Assembly: GCA_036524155.1 (NCBI GenBank)
Contig: DATDCV010000707.1
Coordinates: 1 to 9,630, forward strand
Origin: DATDCV01 sp036524155
GTDB taxonomy: Bacteria; Verrucomicrobiota; Verrucomicrobiia; Limisphaerales; UBA8199
Direction: 5' to 3'
DNA: 9,630 bases
Shown: positions 1 through 7,721 of the stretch, in pieces
Position numbering within the stretch: the stretch's first letter is position 1
Layout: each line of letters opens with the position of its first letter
The notes under the pieces: model-generated
The model's input: only the letters and a program-made list of their open reading frames with translations
The model's database searches: none
Told to the model about the DNA's origin: nothing
Program-made: the position numbers and the translations under genes

Positions 1-2
1 AA

Positions 3-2108
3 GCATTGCGACTTGGTCAGTCCGGAGCGAAGCGGTTCTTCGGTTCAGAGCCTGAAAACCGAAGCGTCACCTGGTACGTATCCGCGACCGCCAGCCGGAA
101 GCTTCTTGCTTCCCGTGATTGGCGCAATGATGGCGGCGACTGCCGGCCGCCCGACTCGGAATTCGTCCTCCGACTTTCAGCCGAGGAGAAGAACGATCGC
201 TCTGGGCCGCTGGGGAAACGGCGTCGAGCGACCAAGCGGCTTCTGGTCGACTGCGAATGGAAGCTCGAAGACAGCGACACAGTTAGCCGCATCTTGCAGG
301 AGCACCGTAACATGGTTGCTGCTCTTCAAAACCATGAGGGCCTTCCGCGACGCTCGCTGATTATCTGTAACACCGTGGCGAAGGCGTGCGCCTTGCTGGA
401 CTCCCTCCGAGCAGCACGGAAAGATGGACCGTATCCGTCCGAAGTTGTCCTGCTTCACTCGCGCTTTCGTCGCCCTGACCGCGATGCGGCCCTAATGCGA
501 CTGAAGGGAGGCTCTGTGGGTCCGGCAGGGCAGATTGTCATTTCCACGCAGGTCATCGAAGCAGGCGTGGACATTTCATCGGCCATTCTCTGGAGCGAAG
601 TGGCTCCGCTCGCCAGCGTTGTCCAGCGGCTCGGACGGCTGAATCGGGCTGGTGAATTTGGGTTCGATGGAGCGGTGGTTTCGGCGTGGACTCCGGCAGC
701 GTACATGTTGGGGCTAGGGAATGTTCGGAAACCGGCTCGTGAGAGCGAGCAAGCGGCAAAGAAGCGAGTGGCCGACAACACGAAGCGTTCCGCCCCGTAC
801 GACTGGATGGAGTGTGAATCCTCAATCGACACGCTTGCTCCCGTGCAAGACGCCAGTCCGGCCAGCCTGGAAACTGCGCTCGTCGGGCCTTTGGCCGCAG
901 CGCTCAAACCGCCTGTTGGCGCCCTGCAACGCCACGAGTTGCTCGACCTCTTTGACACGGACAGCAATCTCTCCCTGGCCTACACGGACGCGTCGCCTTT
1001 TGTGCGAGGCTCTGACAGGGAGACAGATGTTTATGTGCTCTGGCGCACGTGGGATGATAGTTTGCCGCCGTTCGGAGGCGACATCGGCGCGAACGAGTTG
1101 TGTCCGGTGCCAATCGGGGGCATTCAGCATTTCGGCAACCGGTGGCGGGGCTTCGTCTGGCTGGGGCGTGAGCGAGGCTGGCAACGAGTCAACAACCGAA
1201 ACCTCTATCCAGGTGCCACACTTCTACTGCCTACAACTGCCGGCGGCTACACTCCAACCGACGGGTGGACGGGCCGCGAGCCTGACAACGCCATCCCGGA
1301 CCTCTACCAACTGCCGCCACTGCCCAGTGACGACGACTTGCTCTCAGTGATTGACGGTCCGTGGCAATCCATCGAACGTCACACGCTCAGGGTGCGGAAG
1401 GCATTGGAGCAAATCCTCGATGAACTCGGCATCGAGAAGGGCAATCCTGTCCGCACGGCCATGCTCCAAGCCGTGCTGTGGCATGACTTCGGGAAGGTTC
1501 ACGACGATTGGCAGTCAGAGGTTGAGAGAGTCGCTCGTGAGGCTCAAGTCGCGCTGGTCGAATCAGAAAAACCGTTCGCCAAGTTTTCGCTGGCGAAGAG
1601 TCCACGCGTTTTGGCAGCGACTGGTGAAGCTCGGCGCGCGTCGGTTTACGGTCTGAAGAACCTGTTTCGGCCCGGCCTGCGCCATGAAGTAGCGTCGGCC
1701 CTGGCCTTGCGGCAGCACCATCGCGCTGCCGGCCGCGAGCCATCATCCTTCGACCTGCTGGCCGAATTCATCGTAATGTCCCACCACGGCCGCGTGCGAA
1801 AAGTGCTGCGCAACGAGATTCCGAAGAAGCCGCACGCCGGCCAACCTGGATGCGAGGAAGTCCGCGGCATCGTCGAAGGAACAACGCTTCGTCCCGTCAC
1901 GGTGGACGGGCACACCTTGTCCGCCGGCCCGTTGTCCATCGAATGTCGGCAGGTGGGCCGCTGCCGCGACGGTTCCGAAGGCTGGACGCGGGGCATCCTT
2001 CGCCTGCTAGAGGAATTCGGTCCCTTGCGACTCGCCTATTGCGAGGCCCTGTTCCGCGCGGCGGACCAGCGTGTGAGCATTCCAACTGACAAAGACCCAG
2101 CCCCATGA
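3..2108 (+). CDS. cas3: CRISPR-associated helicase/nuclease Cas3, type I-G, 5'-truncated
   Basis: This is the C-terminal 700 or so residues of Cas3, the enzyme that unwinds and degrades target DNA once the crRNA complex has bound it. The frame is open to the left edge. The TTG at 6 is only the first possible start codon in view, not the likely true start. Residues below are counted from that TTG. The helicase motif III triplet SAT is at 26-28, so Walker A and the DEAH box lie upstream of the window. The second RecA-like domain follows: RSLIICNTV (about 116-124), motif V STQVIEAGVDIS (180-191) and motif VI QRLGRLNRAG (207-216). After a long middle region comes an HD nuclease domain: H459, the HD pair H493-D494 in LWHDFGK, H560 in RHE, H593-H594 in SHHG, and D687 in AADQ as the probable last metal ligand. 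Helicase before HD is the reverse of most Cas3 proteins and is typical of type I-G. Its TGA overlaps the next ATG. Confidence 0.95.
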   Translation, partial: ALRLGQSGAKRFFGSEPENRSVTWYVSATASRKLLASRDWRNDGGDCRPPDSEFVLRLSAEEKNDRSGPLGKRRRATKRLLVDCEWKLEDSDTVSRILQEHRNMVAALQNHEGLPRRSLIICNTVAKACALLDSLRAARKDGPYPSEVVLLHSRFRRPDRDAALMRLKGGSVGPAGQIVISTQVIEAGVDISSAILWSEVAPLASVVQRLGRLNRAGEFGFDGAVVSAWTPAAYMLGLGNVRKPARESEQAAKKRVADNTKRSAPYDWMECESSIDTLAPVQDASPASLETALVGPLAAALKPPVGALQRHELLDLFDTDSNLSLAYTDASPFVRGSDRETDVYVLWRTWDDSLPPFGGDIGANELCPVPIGGIQHFGNRWRGFVWLGRERGWQRVNNRNLYPGATLLLPTTAGGYTPTDGWTGREPDNAIPDLYQLPPLPSDDDLLSVIDGPWQSIERHTLRVRKALEQILDELGIEKGNPVRTAMLQAVLWHDFGKVHDDWQSEVERVAREAQVALVESEKPFAKFSLAKSPRVLAATGEARRASVYGLKNLFRPGLRHEVASALALRQHHRAAGREPSSFDLLAEFIVMSHHGRVRKVLRNEIPKKPHAGQPGCEEVRGIVEGTTLRPVTVDGHTLSAGPLSIECRQVGRCRDGSEGWTRGILRLLEEFGPLRLAYCEALFRAADQRVSIPTDKDPAP

Positions 2109-4843
2109 GCGCCCCTGAGCCCATTCCACTCACCGGTTGCCGGCACGACGTATTCGGCCATGCCCTCAAGGCCCTCGGCATCTTGCGCGCCCTGAACTGC
2201 TGTGCCGACGACAAACATCTCGACCGAAAGGCCGAAGCTTGGTGGGATACAGCGAACGGTACGTTCTACCTGCGTTCACCCAAGTATCCGACCTTTGCGG
2301 ACCTGAACCTCTTCTTCGAGCAGCGCTACCGGCCAACACCAATTTTCTCTCCGTGGAACACTGGCGGAGGACTCGACGAGAAAAAGGAGGTGACCTACAG
2401 GCTCTCGCGCCGGGCCGTGGCAACGTTTCTCTGGGCCAACAAAGAAACGTTCAAGGCTGCCGGGCTGCGGCCTCGGAAACACCGCTGGAAGAAGGGGCAG
2501 CTTCAGTTCGACGTGAAGCCGGACGCGAAACTCGACAGCCTACAAATCCCCTCCGAGTTGCAGAAAGAGGTTGTTCAAATGGGAGGCAGGCGGCCGAAGC
2601 AGAAATTCGTGCTCAAGTGGAGCCCTCAACACGCCCGCAAGCTTCGTGATTTCGTCCTGAAGAATCGTGAGAAGCTGGAAGACGCCATTGCGGGTTCAAG
2701 TCGAACCTCTCTCGAGAGATTCCTCGAAAGCGGCGAAGTGGCCGAGGAGATTACCTTCACGCTGAAAGACCCGTCCACCAATCCCAACGTCGACTTGCCA
2801 CCCGAATTAAGCAGCCGCGTTGAGGTCAAGACCGAAGGTGAGAAGGCCGTGCTGGCTGTCGTGGAGCACGTTCTGCGCGACGACTCGATCATTCAAAGAA
2901 CGCTCAAGCAAGGTCGGCAGTTCTTCCACATCTTTCGAGAAGCAAGAGGCCTTCCGCTACACGACCAGCGTGAAGTGTACTCCAGTCTCCGTGATATCGT
3001 GGCTGACCGTGCGGCAATTGCGCTTGATGCAGTGTTCGCCACGCACGCGATGGAGATTGGCGACAATCCAGCCTTTCTGAACCAAGGGGAATCCGGCAAT
3101 ACCGAGATTTTCCGCACATTCTGGAGCTACCTCCTGGACTTCCGCACCAACCCTAAGCCCCAACTGGAAGCGGCGTTGCAGCGAGGCGGTGCGGCCAGCC
3201 TCGATAAGGTGAAGTCTCCCGGAGCGCCCTTCTTTCCGGACCAGATCGAAACCTACAACAACGGGCTGCGGTGGACGTTGAACGTCTTTCCGTTCTGCGC
3301 GCTGGATTACCTTCTCGCAGTCGAAGGCGCCTTGGCGCTGCGCGGCTCTGCGGCTCGCCTGCTAGGGGCACGCAGCGGCAACTTCGCAGCCTTCCCCTTC
3401 GTGTTCGCCACCGACGAAGAACTGACAGACCACGAAGGCAAGCTGAAGGGATTCGCGGCGTCGGTGTGGCTGCCCGTTTGGGACCGACCCGCGACCTTCG
3501 CCGAACTGGAGTCATTCATCCTCGATTCTCAGGCACGTATGCCCGACAGAGAGGCGAGGTTTTCCGCCGAGTTTACCCGCGCCATCCGTTCTCAAGGCGT
3601 GGACGCCGGCTTCGCCGGTTATCAGGAGTTCCGCCTGAAGATGGTCGGAGCCAGCGTCCCATGGGTTTGCACGGGTCGGTATGTCTCAACTAAGGCACAG
3701 CCCGAATTCGTGAACATGGCGGAGTTGCTTCGTCCCATCGACCAAGCTGGATTCCTCGACCAGTTAAAGTTCCACAAAGAAAGCGGAAGTGGCAGTCCGC
3801 ACTACGACCGAGCGGCTGTGCTCGGCGCTGTCGAGGAAGCAGCCAGTGAGGGCGGACCGCGCAAGTGTCTCGCGATTCTGGAGCGTCTCTTTCAAATCAA
3901 CAGGCGGTTGGCGGTTTCGGAACGCTTCCGGAAGGCGGTGGGTGCTCCCGTTTTCGTTCCACCCCTACCGCAAGAGTCGTGGATGGAAGCCCTGCAAGGG
4001 CTGGAGGTAGAACCGGAGTTCGAGATTGCCCGTGCGCTGGGATCGATTGCGGGGCGAATGCCACAGCGCGATGGGAAATACTCAGAAACCGAGCCGTTTC
4101 TCGGTTCCATCTTGCCGCTGAAGCCTAGCGGTCGCGGCTGGTTCTTGCCCAAGCCGCCTTCGCCGCAAGCGGTCTGGAGCGGCAGCGACCTCTGCCTTGA
4201 TCTCACCCGCGTGCTCGGGCGCCGCTATCGAGACTCCCAGACAGACGACCGTCCAGCGCTGGCCAGCCCGTTCCCCGCACGACTGCCGGCCATACTGCGC
4301 TTTCTCTACGGCGGATTGGACGACCAACGCGTGGCCCGCTACACCGAAGCCCTCAGCCTTGTCGGCTGGCATTTCTCAGCGGACAAGGCGGCGACTTCCC
4401 CTGAGCCGGTGCGCCCGGCCGAAGAACCCGAACCGTCCAGACCAATTCCAGTGCCGTACGCGGCGGCGCGGGCCCTTCTGGAGACGGAACTCTTGCCTCG
4501 CACAGAGCAGGAGTCAGAGCGACTGCACTGCTCGGCGGCGCACACACTGGCCCTGCTTTGCCAGCGGACTCCCGACTGCGTGGCCGCAGCGACCGCTGAG
4601 GCGCTGCGCCGGTTGTCCATCGTTGGCCTGCGTAATCCCTATGGCGAGGAAGCGGAAGGTGAGAAGCCGCGATTGGCCGGACGTGACATCGTCTCTGCCG
4701 AAGCGGGTGAACTTGTCATTCCGCCAGAGTTCGCCACGCGCCTGGCTGCGGCAGTCCTGATTCCCCTCCACTGGCGAGACCACTTCCGACTCTTCCGGAC
4801 CGTGACACTTCCGCAAACCATCAACAAGAACGACAGACTATGA
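2105..4843 (+). CDS. csx17: Csx17 (Cas8-like large subunit of type I-G effector)
   Basis: This 912-residue protein is assigned to Csx17, the signature protein of type I-G, regarded as the Cas8-like large subunit of the crRNA effector complex. The N-terminus carries the family's recognisable pattern: a leading L-x-GC (GC at residues 11-12), then LKALGILRAL (21-30), the tryptophan pair in EAWWD (about 44-48), and FFEQRYRPTPIFSPWN followed by GGG (70-89). The rest is less conserved and I see no nuclease motif or membrane segment. A proline- and acid-rich stretch lies near residues 765-785, possibly a linker. The ATG at 2105 overlaps the cas3 stop as ATGA and there is no clear Shine-Dalgarno, so translation is probably coupled to cas3. 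The protein begins only ten residues before the conserved GC motif, which supports this start. The stop again overlaps the next gene by ATGA. Target-recognition details are inferred from Cas8 analogues. Confidence 0.93.
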   Translation: MSAPEPIPLTGCRHDVFGHALKALGILRALNCCADDKHLDRKAEAWWDTANGTFYLRSPKYPTFADLNLFFEQRYRPTPIFSPWNTGGGLDEKKEVTYRLSRRAVATFLWANKETFKAAGLRPRKHRWKKGQLQFDVKPDAKLDSLQIPSELQKEVVQMGGRRPKQKFVLKWSPQHARKLRDFVLKNREKLEDAIAGSSRTSLERFLESGEVAEEITFTLKDPSTNPNVDLPPELSSRVEVKTEGEKAVLAVVEHVLRDDSIIQRTLKQGRQFFHIFREARGLPLHDQREVYSSLRDIVADRAAIALDAVFATHAMEIGDNPAFLNQGESGNTEIFRTFWSYLLDFRTNPKPQLEAALQRGGAASLDKVKSPGAPFFPDQIETYNNGLRWTLNVFPFCALDYLLAVEGALALRGSAARLLGARSGNFAAFPFVFATDEELTDHEGKLKGFAASVWLPVWDRPATFAELESFILDSQARMPDREARFSAEFTRAIRSQGVDAGFAGYQEFRLKMVGASVPWVCTGRYVSTKAQPEFVNMAELLRPIDQAGFLDQLKFHKESGSGSPHYDRAAVLGAVEEAASEGGPRKCLAILERLFQINRRLAVSERFRKAVGAPVFVPPLPQESWMEALQGLEVEPEFEIARALGSIAGRMPQRDGKYSETEPFLGSILPLKPSGRGWFLPKPPSPQAVWSGSDLCLDLTRVLGRRYRDSQTDDRPALASPFPARLPAILRFLYGGLDDQRVARYTEALSLVGWHFSADKAATSPEPVRPAEEPEPSRPIPVPYAAARALLETELLPRTEQESERLHCSAAHTLALLCQRTPDCVAAATAEALRRLSIVGLRNPYGEEAEGEKPRLAGRDIVSAEAGELVIPPEFATRLAAAVLIPLHWRDHFRLFRTVTLPQTINKNDRL

Positions 4844-5940
4844 ACAACAACGCATTCGAGTTCGGCGGCTTCACCGTGCCCGCCGGCTGCAGACGCATCT
4901 TCATCACCGCGCAACTGGAGCCCTCCAACGGCGACCCGCGCATTCAGCCTACAGGCTTCCCCGATGTCGGGCCGGTTTACTACCCGGATCCAAACACGGA
5001 TCGAGAAACAACCAAGGGACTCATCTGCCTCATCCAATCGGAACCAGCAATGGCCAACTTGCTGGAGGAGGTTTGCTTGGCCGACAAGTATGTCGGTACC
5101 CTCAAGGAGGCGCTCGGCACGCTGCCGTACTTGAAAGTGACGGCCGACGGCAAACCTGATGGAGAGTTCAAGACGTCGTCCACGATTGACGGCCACCGCT
5201 TCGCTTCCGAATACTTGATGAAGTCCAAGGGCAAATTTGAGGAAGACCACACAGACGAAGACCTAGTGGATTTCGTCAAACGCAAATTGCGGGCGACTGG
5301 CACCGAGGGAGATTCTATTCCAGCCGCGAATGTCCCGAACATTTTTCGCCTTGCAATGGAGCTTGACCCACTTTCCTTAATTCATGGCTTTCAGGTTTCC
5401 ATCAAGAACCGACTGACCTTCGTCGGACTGCGGTCGCCCCGTGCGCTCACCGCGTGCATCTTGGGTTACCGCTGCGAACAGCGTGTGGTACCCGGGGTTC
5501 GCTTTGACCCAATTGGCACAGGTGACGCAGGCCAGGCGATCTTTCAGAAGGAGCGACTAGTTGCGAAAGACATTGAGGCACAATTCGCGATCGATGTAGG
5601 CCTTCTTGAGACCCTTCGCCTTGCTTCCGATGACAAGAAGGAACTACGGAAACCCCGCGTCGATCTCCTCGTCGGATTGTCGTTGTGGAAAGTCGCTACG
5701 TTGCTGTCGGAGTTTGAAATCCAGCGCAGTCTTCGGACTGAATGCAAACTGCGGCTCAAGGCCGGCAGCGCCGTGAAATACACGTGCGATGGGCGAACGC
5801 CCGATCACCCGTTCGACTACAAGGCTCTGGTTGACGCCAAGTCTTCCGAGGACGGCGGCAAACATCAGCTTCATGACTTCATCAAAAAGGCGGAGTTGCC
5901 AAAGGACCGTTCGCCACTGACGCTTAAATTCTACGCCTGA
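4840..5940 (+). CDS. csb1: Csb1 (Cas7 backbone protein, GSU0053 family)
   Basis: This 366-residue protein matches the Csb1/GSU0053 family, the Cas7 of type I-G, whose copies are expected to line the crRNA spacer as the helical backbone. Visible family-like segments are LICLIQSEPAMANLLEEV (61-78), matching the 'LLDSVQSQANR' region of the family as I recall it; SSTIDGHRFASEYL (113-126), matching the 'T-S-x-x-APHR' region; and IHGFQVSIKNRLTFVGLRSP (181-200), where the family has a glycine-containing strand followed by the R-A-L helix. There is no separate nuclease motif. The start overlaps the csx17 stop as ATGA, and the only upstream purine stretch (AAGAACGA) is a weak ribosome-binding site, so coupling is likely. 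Its sequence looks diverged from the Geobacter-type Csb1 I remember. The identification rests on these blocks plus its fixed position between csx17 and csb2. Confidence 0.92.
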   Translation: MNNNAFEFGGFTVPAGCRRIFITAQLEPSNGDPRIQPTGFPDVGPVYYPDPNTDRETTKGLICLIQSEPAMANLLEEVCLADKYVGTLKEALGTLPYLKVTADGKPDGEFKTSSTIDGHRFASEYLMKSKGKFEEDHTDEDLVDFVKRKLRATGTEGDSIPAANVPNIFRLAMELDPLSLIHGFQVSIKNRLTFVGLRSPRALTACILGYRCEQRVVPGVRFDPIGTGDAGQAIFQKERLVAKDIEAQFAIDVGLLETLRLASDDKKELRKPRVDLLVGLSLWKVATLLSEFEIQRSLRTECKLRLKAGSAVKYTCDGRTPDHPFDYKALVDAKSSEDGGKHQLHDFIKKAELPKDRSPLTLKFYA

Positions 5941-5942
5941 CC

Positions 5943-7481
5943 ATGTTGACGCTTGCATTGCACTTCTTGTGGGGCCGCTACTACGCTCACCCGTGGGGTG
6001 TGAACCCGGCCCGACTGCGAGAGGCGGAATGGCCACCAAGCCCTTGGCGGTTGTTGCGCACCATCGCCGCAGCGTGGTTTCAGGGACACCCGGAGCAGCA
6101 AGCCAGCCCAGAGCTTCTGGAGTTGCTGAATGCTCTGGGCAGCGAGTTGCCCGACATTGAACTGCCAAAGGTGGCGTTCTCCAAAACGGTTCACTACCAG
6201 CCGAACTATGGAGCCACGGCGGCGGAAGACCAGAAGCGAGCGGAGTACAAGCGCGTTCGTCACGAAAACCACTTCGCCGCCGTTTCTGGCCCGGTGCTTT
6301 TTCATTATGACTTGCTGGCTGTGCCAGAGGCCCAGCGCGAAAAGCGGCGCGACCACCTCTGCATGATTCTTCAAGGCATTCTTTCGAATGTGAGCTACTT
6401 CGGTCGTGCCGAATCTGTATGCGAACTCAATGTGCTGTGCGATGCTCCCGTGCGTGACGCAAAGGAGATCGCATCCGTTGTCCGGGACGAGCAAGGCTGC
6501 CCCTGCCGCCGCATCGCCGAAGACTGTCGCGACGTTTTTTGTCCAACTCCCGACGACTTCCGTGCCGAGGATCTGTGGCAGCGGAGGAACGCCCAACCGA
6601 CTGCGAACGTCGCTCTCCCGCATCTCGTGCAAGACCTGCTCGATGCCTCGCAACCCCTCCCGGACGGCGCCCGCTGGTTTTCCTACCGGATGCCGGAAGG
6701 CTGGCCCAAACGCTGGGTAGTTCGGCATCCCGCGCCTTCGCGCCCTAAACCACGTTCCACCGGCGGGCCAACTGTCGCAAGTTTCCTCCGCTTCTCCCTT
6801 CAGTGCCGCATTGGGATTGCACGCAAATTCGTCGTGTCTCTGGCCGAACAATTCCGCGCCCAAGCGATGAAGCGACATGGTGACGATTCATTTGCCCTCA
6901 GCGGTCATGCCCGTCCGCCAGAGTTACAGGGAGACCATCAACATGCGTTCTACCTTCCCCGTCCAACCGAGAATCCAGGCTTCCTTGAGGAACTCTGGGT
7001 GTGGTGCGCTCATGGTTTCACGCAACAGGAAGTCGAGGCATTGATGAAGGTCGGTGCACTGCGATGGGCCGACGGTCGGTATCCGGCCCGTCCGGTGTTG
7101 CTCGAAGTACAGAGGAGCTTGCCGAGAGTGGAGCCAACGAAGCTTTGGAAATCATTTACGCCATTCGTCCCGCCTCGCTTTTGGTATCGGAAGAAAATCG
7201 TTGAACGCGACTTGAAGGAGGGCGACTCACCGGAGCTTCAACTGGGTCGCTGTCTTCGAGACGCCGGGGTTCAGACGCCCGGCACGATTCGCCGAATCGA
7301 CACTGGCCGGGAATGGGACGTGTGCAAGGTTCATCTGCCTGATCATTCCAATGGTAGGGAACCTGATCAACGCATTGGCGTTTTCCTTGAAGTCGAGTTT
7401 GAAAAGTCGGAAGTTTTGCCCTTTCCGGCCCTCGGACACTCGTGCCACTTCGGCCTCGGCCTGTTCGTGCCGGCGGAGTGA
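5943..7481 (+). CDS. csb2: Csb2 (Cas5-Cas6 fusion, GSU0054 family)
   Basis: This 512-residue RAMP protein belongs to the Csb2/GSU0054 family of type I-G, in which a Cas5-like part is fused to a Cas6-like part. Cas5 caps the crRNA 5' handle; Cas6 cuts the precursor within each repeat. The N-terminus shows the family hallmark WPPSPWRLLRTIAA (30-43) and then TVHYQPNY (82-89). The second half shows GDHQHAFYLP (330-339), with H332 and H334 as candidates for the Cas6 active site, then KSFTPFVPPR (403-412). It ends with the glycine-rich RAMP loop HFGLGLF (502-508), four residues from the C-terminus, as in Cas6 proteins. The ATG lies 2 bp after the csb1 stop without a Shine-Dalgarno sequence, which suggests coupled translation. 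No separate cas6 is present in the window, consistent with the fusion. Which histidine is catalytic is a guess. Confidence 0.92.
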   Translation: MLTLALHFLWGRYYAHPWGVNPARLREAEWPPSPWRLLRTIAAAWFQGHPEQQASPELLELLNALGSELPDIELPKVAFSKTVHYQPNYGATAAEDQKRAEYKRVRHENHFAAVSGPVLFHYDLLAVPEAQREKRRDHLCMILQGILSNVSYFGRAESVCELNVLCDAPVRDAKEIASVVRDEQGCPCRRIAEDCRDVFCPTPDDFRAEDLWQRRNAQPTANVALPHLVQDLLDASQPLPDGARWFSYRMPEGWPKRWVVRHPAPSRPKPRSTGGPTVASFLRFSLQCRIGIARKFVVSLAEQFRAQAMKRHGDDSFALSGHARPPELQGDHQHAFYLPRPTENPGFLEELWVWCAHGFTQQEVEALMKVGALRWADGRYPARPVLLEVQRSLPRVEPTKLWKSFTPFVPPRFWYRKKIVERDLKEGDSPELQLGRCLRDAGVQTPGTIRRIDTGREWDVCKVHLPDHSNGREPDQRIGVFLEVEFEKSEVLPFPALGHSCHFGLGLFVPAE

Positions 7482-7686
7482 GGGTGGAAGCGAAGTTTCT
7501 GCCTGAGACGTTTGTTTGTGTGGTTTGAAAGTCAGTTCCGAGCCGCTCGTCAGCCTGGGCGGTTGTGAGGCGACGGGGACGGAGTGTCGAGAGAGGAATT
7601 TAACTAATGATGCGTTAAGCAATGGCTGTCAAAAAAGGTAGGAACCCTGGCGAGCTGGCGCGGAGAGTGCTGGTGTTCAGAGGGTG

Positions 7687-7702
7687 AAGAGACAGTTCTC
7701 TT
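7687..7702. repeat. small perfect inverted repeat upstream of cas4-cas1
   Basis: AAGAGA (7687-7692) and TCTCTT (7697-7702) are exact reverse complements around a CAGT loop. The structure ends 19 bp before the proposed cas4-cas1 ATG. It is AT-leaning with no following T run, so it does not look like a terminator. It could be an operator-like half-site pair or an RNA hairpin in the leader, but a 6-bp stem can arise by chance. Confidence 0.3.
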
Positions 7703-7707
7703 ATTAC

Positions 7708-7715
7708 AAAGGCGG
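7708..7715 (+). promoter_or_regulatory. possible ribosome-binding site for cas4-cas1
   Basis: AAAGGCGG lies 6 bp before the ATG at 7722. It is a partial match to a Shine-Dalgarno sequence at usable spacing. It is the main reason for preferring 7722 over the downstream in-frame starts at 7764 (ATG), 7983 (GTG) and 8001 (ATG). The match is weak, and purine runs also precede some of the others. Confidence 0.35.
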
Positions 7716-7721
7716 CATGGC

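Larger units (their letters stand above)
7482..7721. other. 240-bp spacer between interference and adaptation genes
   Basis: This is the only real gap in the locus and separates csb2 from cas4-cas1. It has a locally AT-richer patch (about 7596-7640), a perfect 6-bp hairpin at 7687-7702 and a weak ribosome-binding site at 7708-7715. I see no repeat-spacer structure, no T-tract terminator after csb2 and no convincing -35/-10 pair. A promoter for cas4-cas1 could sit here but cannot be pinpointed. The only + strand reading frame worth noting, 7622-7687, would encode just 21 residues and has no support. Confidence 0.5.

Noticed and set aside
455..967. Minus-strand frame of 170 residues opposite cas3
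   Set aside because: Fully inside the Cas3 helicase coding region, whose motifs V and VI lie here; antisense shadow.
3..2108. Cas3 as a gene fragment or new nuclease because the HD follows the helicase
   Set aside because: Helicase-then-HD order is normal for type I-G Cas3; the missing N-terminus is only the window edge.
5931..6878. Long minus-strand open frame (315 residues) opposite csb2
   Set aside because: It lies wholly over a confidently identified gene, has no recognisable domain, and its composition is what antisense of GC-rich coding DNA gives.
7482..7560. Rho-independent terminator after csb2
   Set aside because: No strong GC stem followed by a T tract is present.
7622..7687. Small + strand frame encoding 21 residues
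   Set aside because: Too short, no convincing ribosome-binding site, no recognisable product.
7482..7721. CRISPR array or leader in the spacer
   Set aside because: No direct repeat of 25-40 bp recurs here or anywhere in the window.
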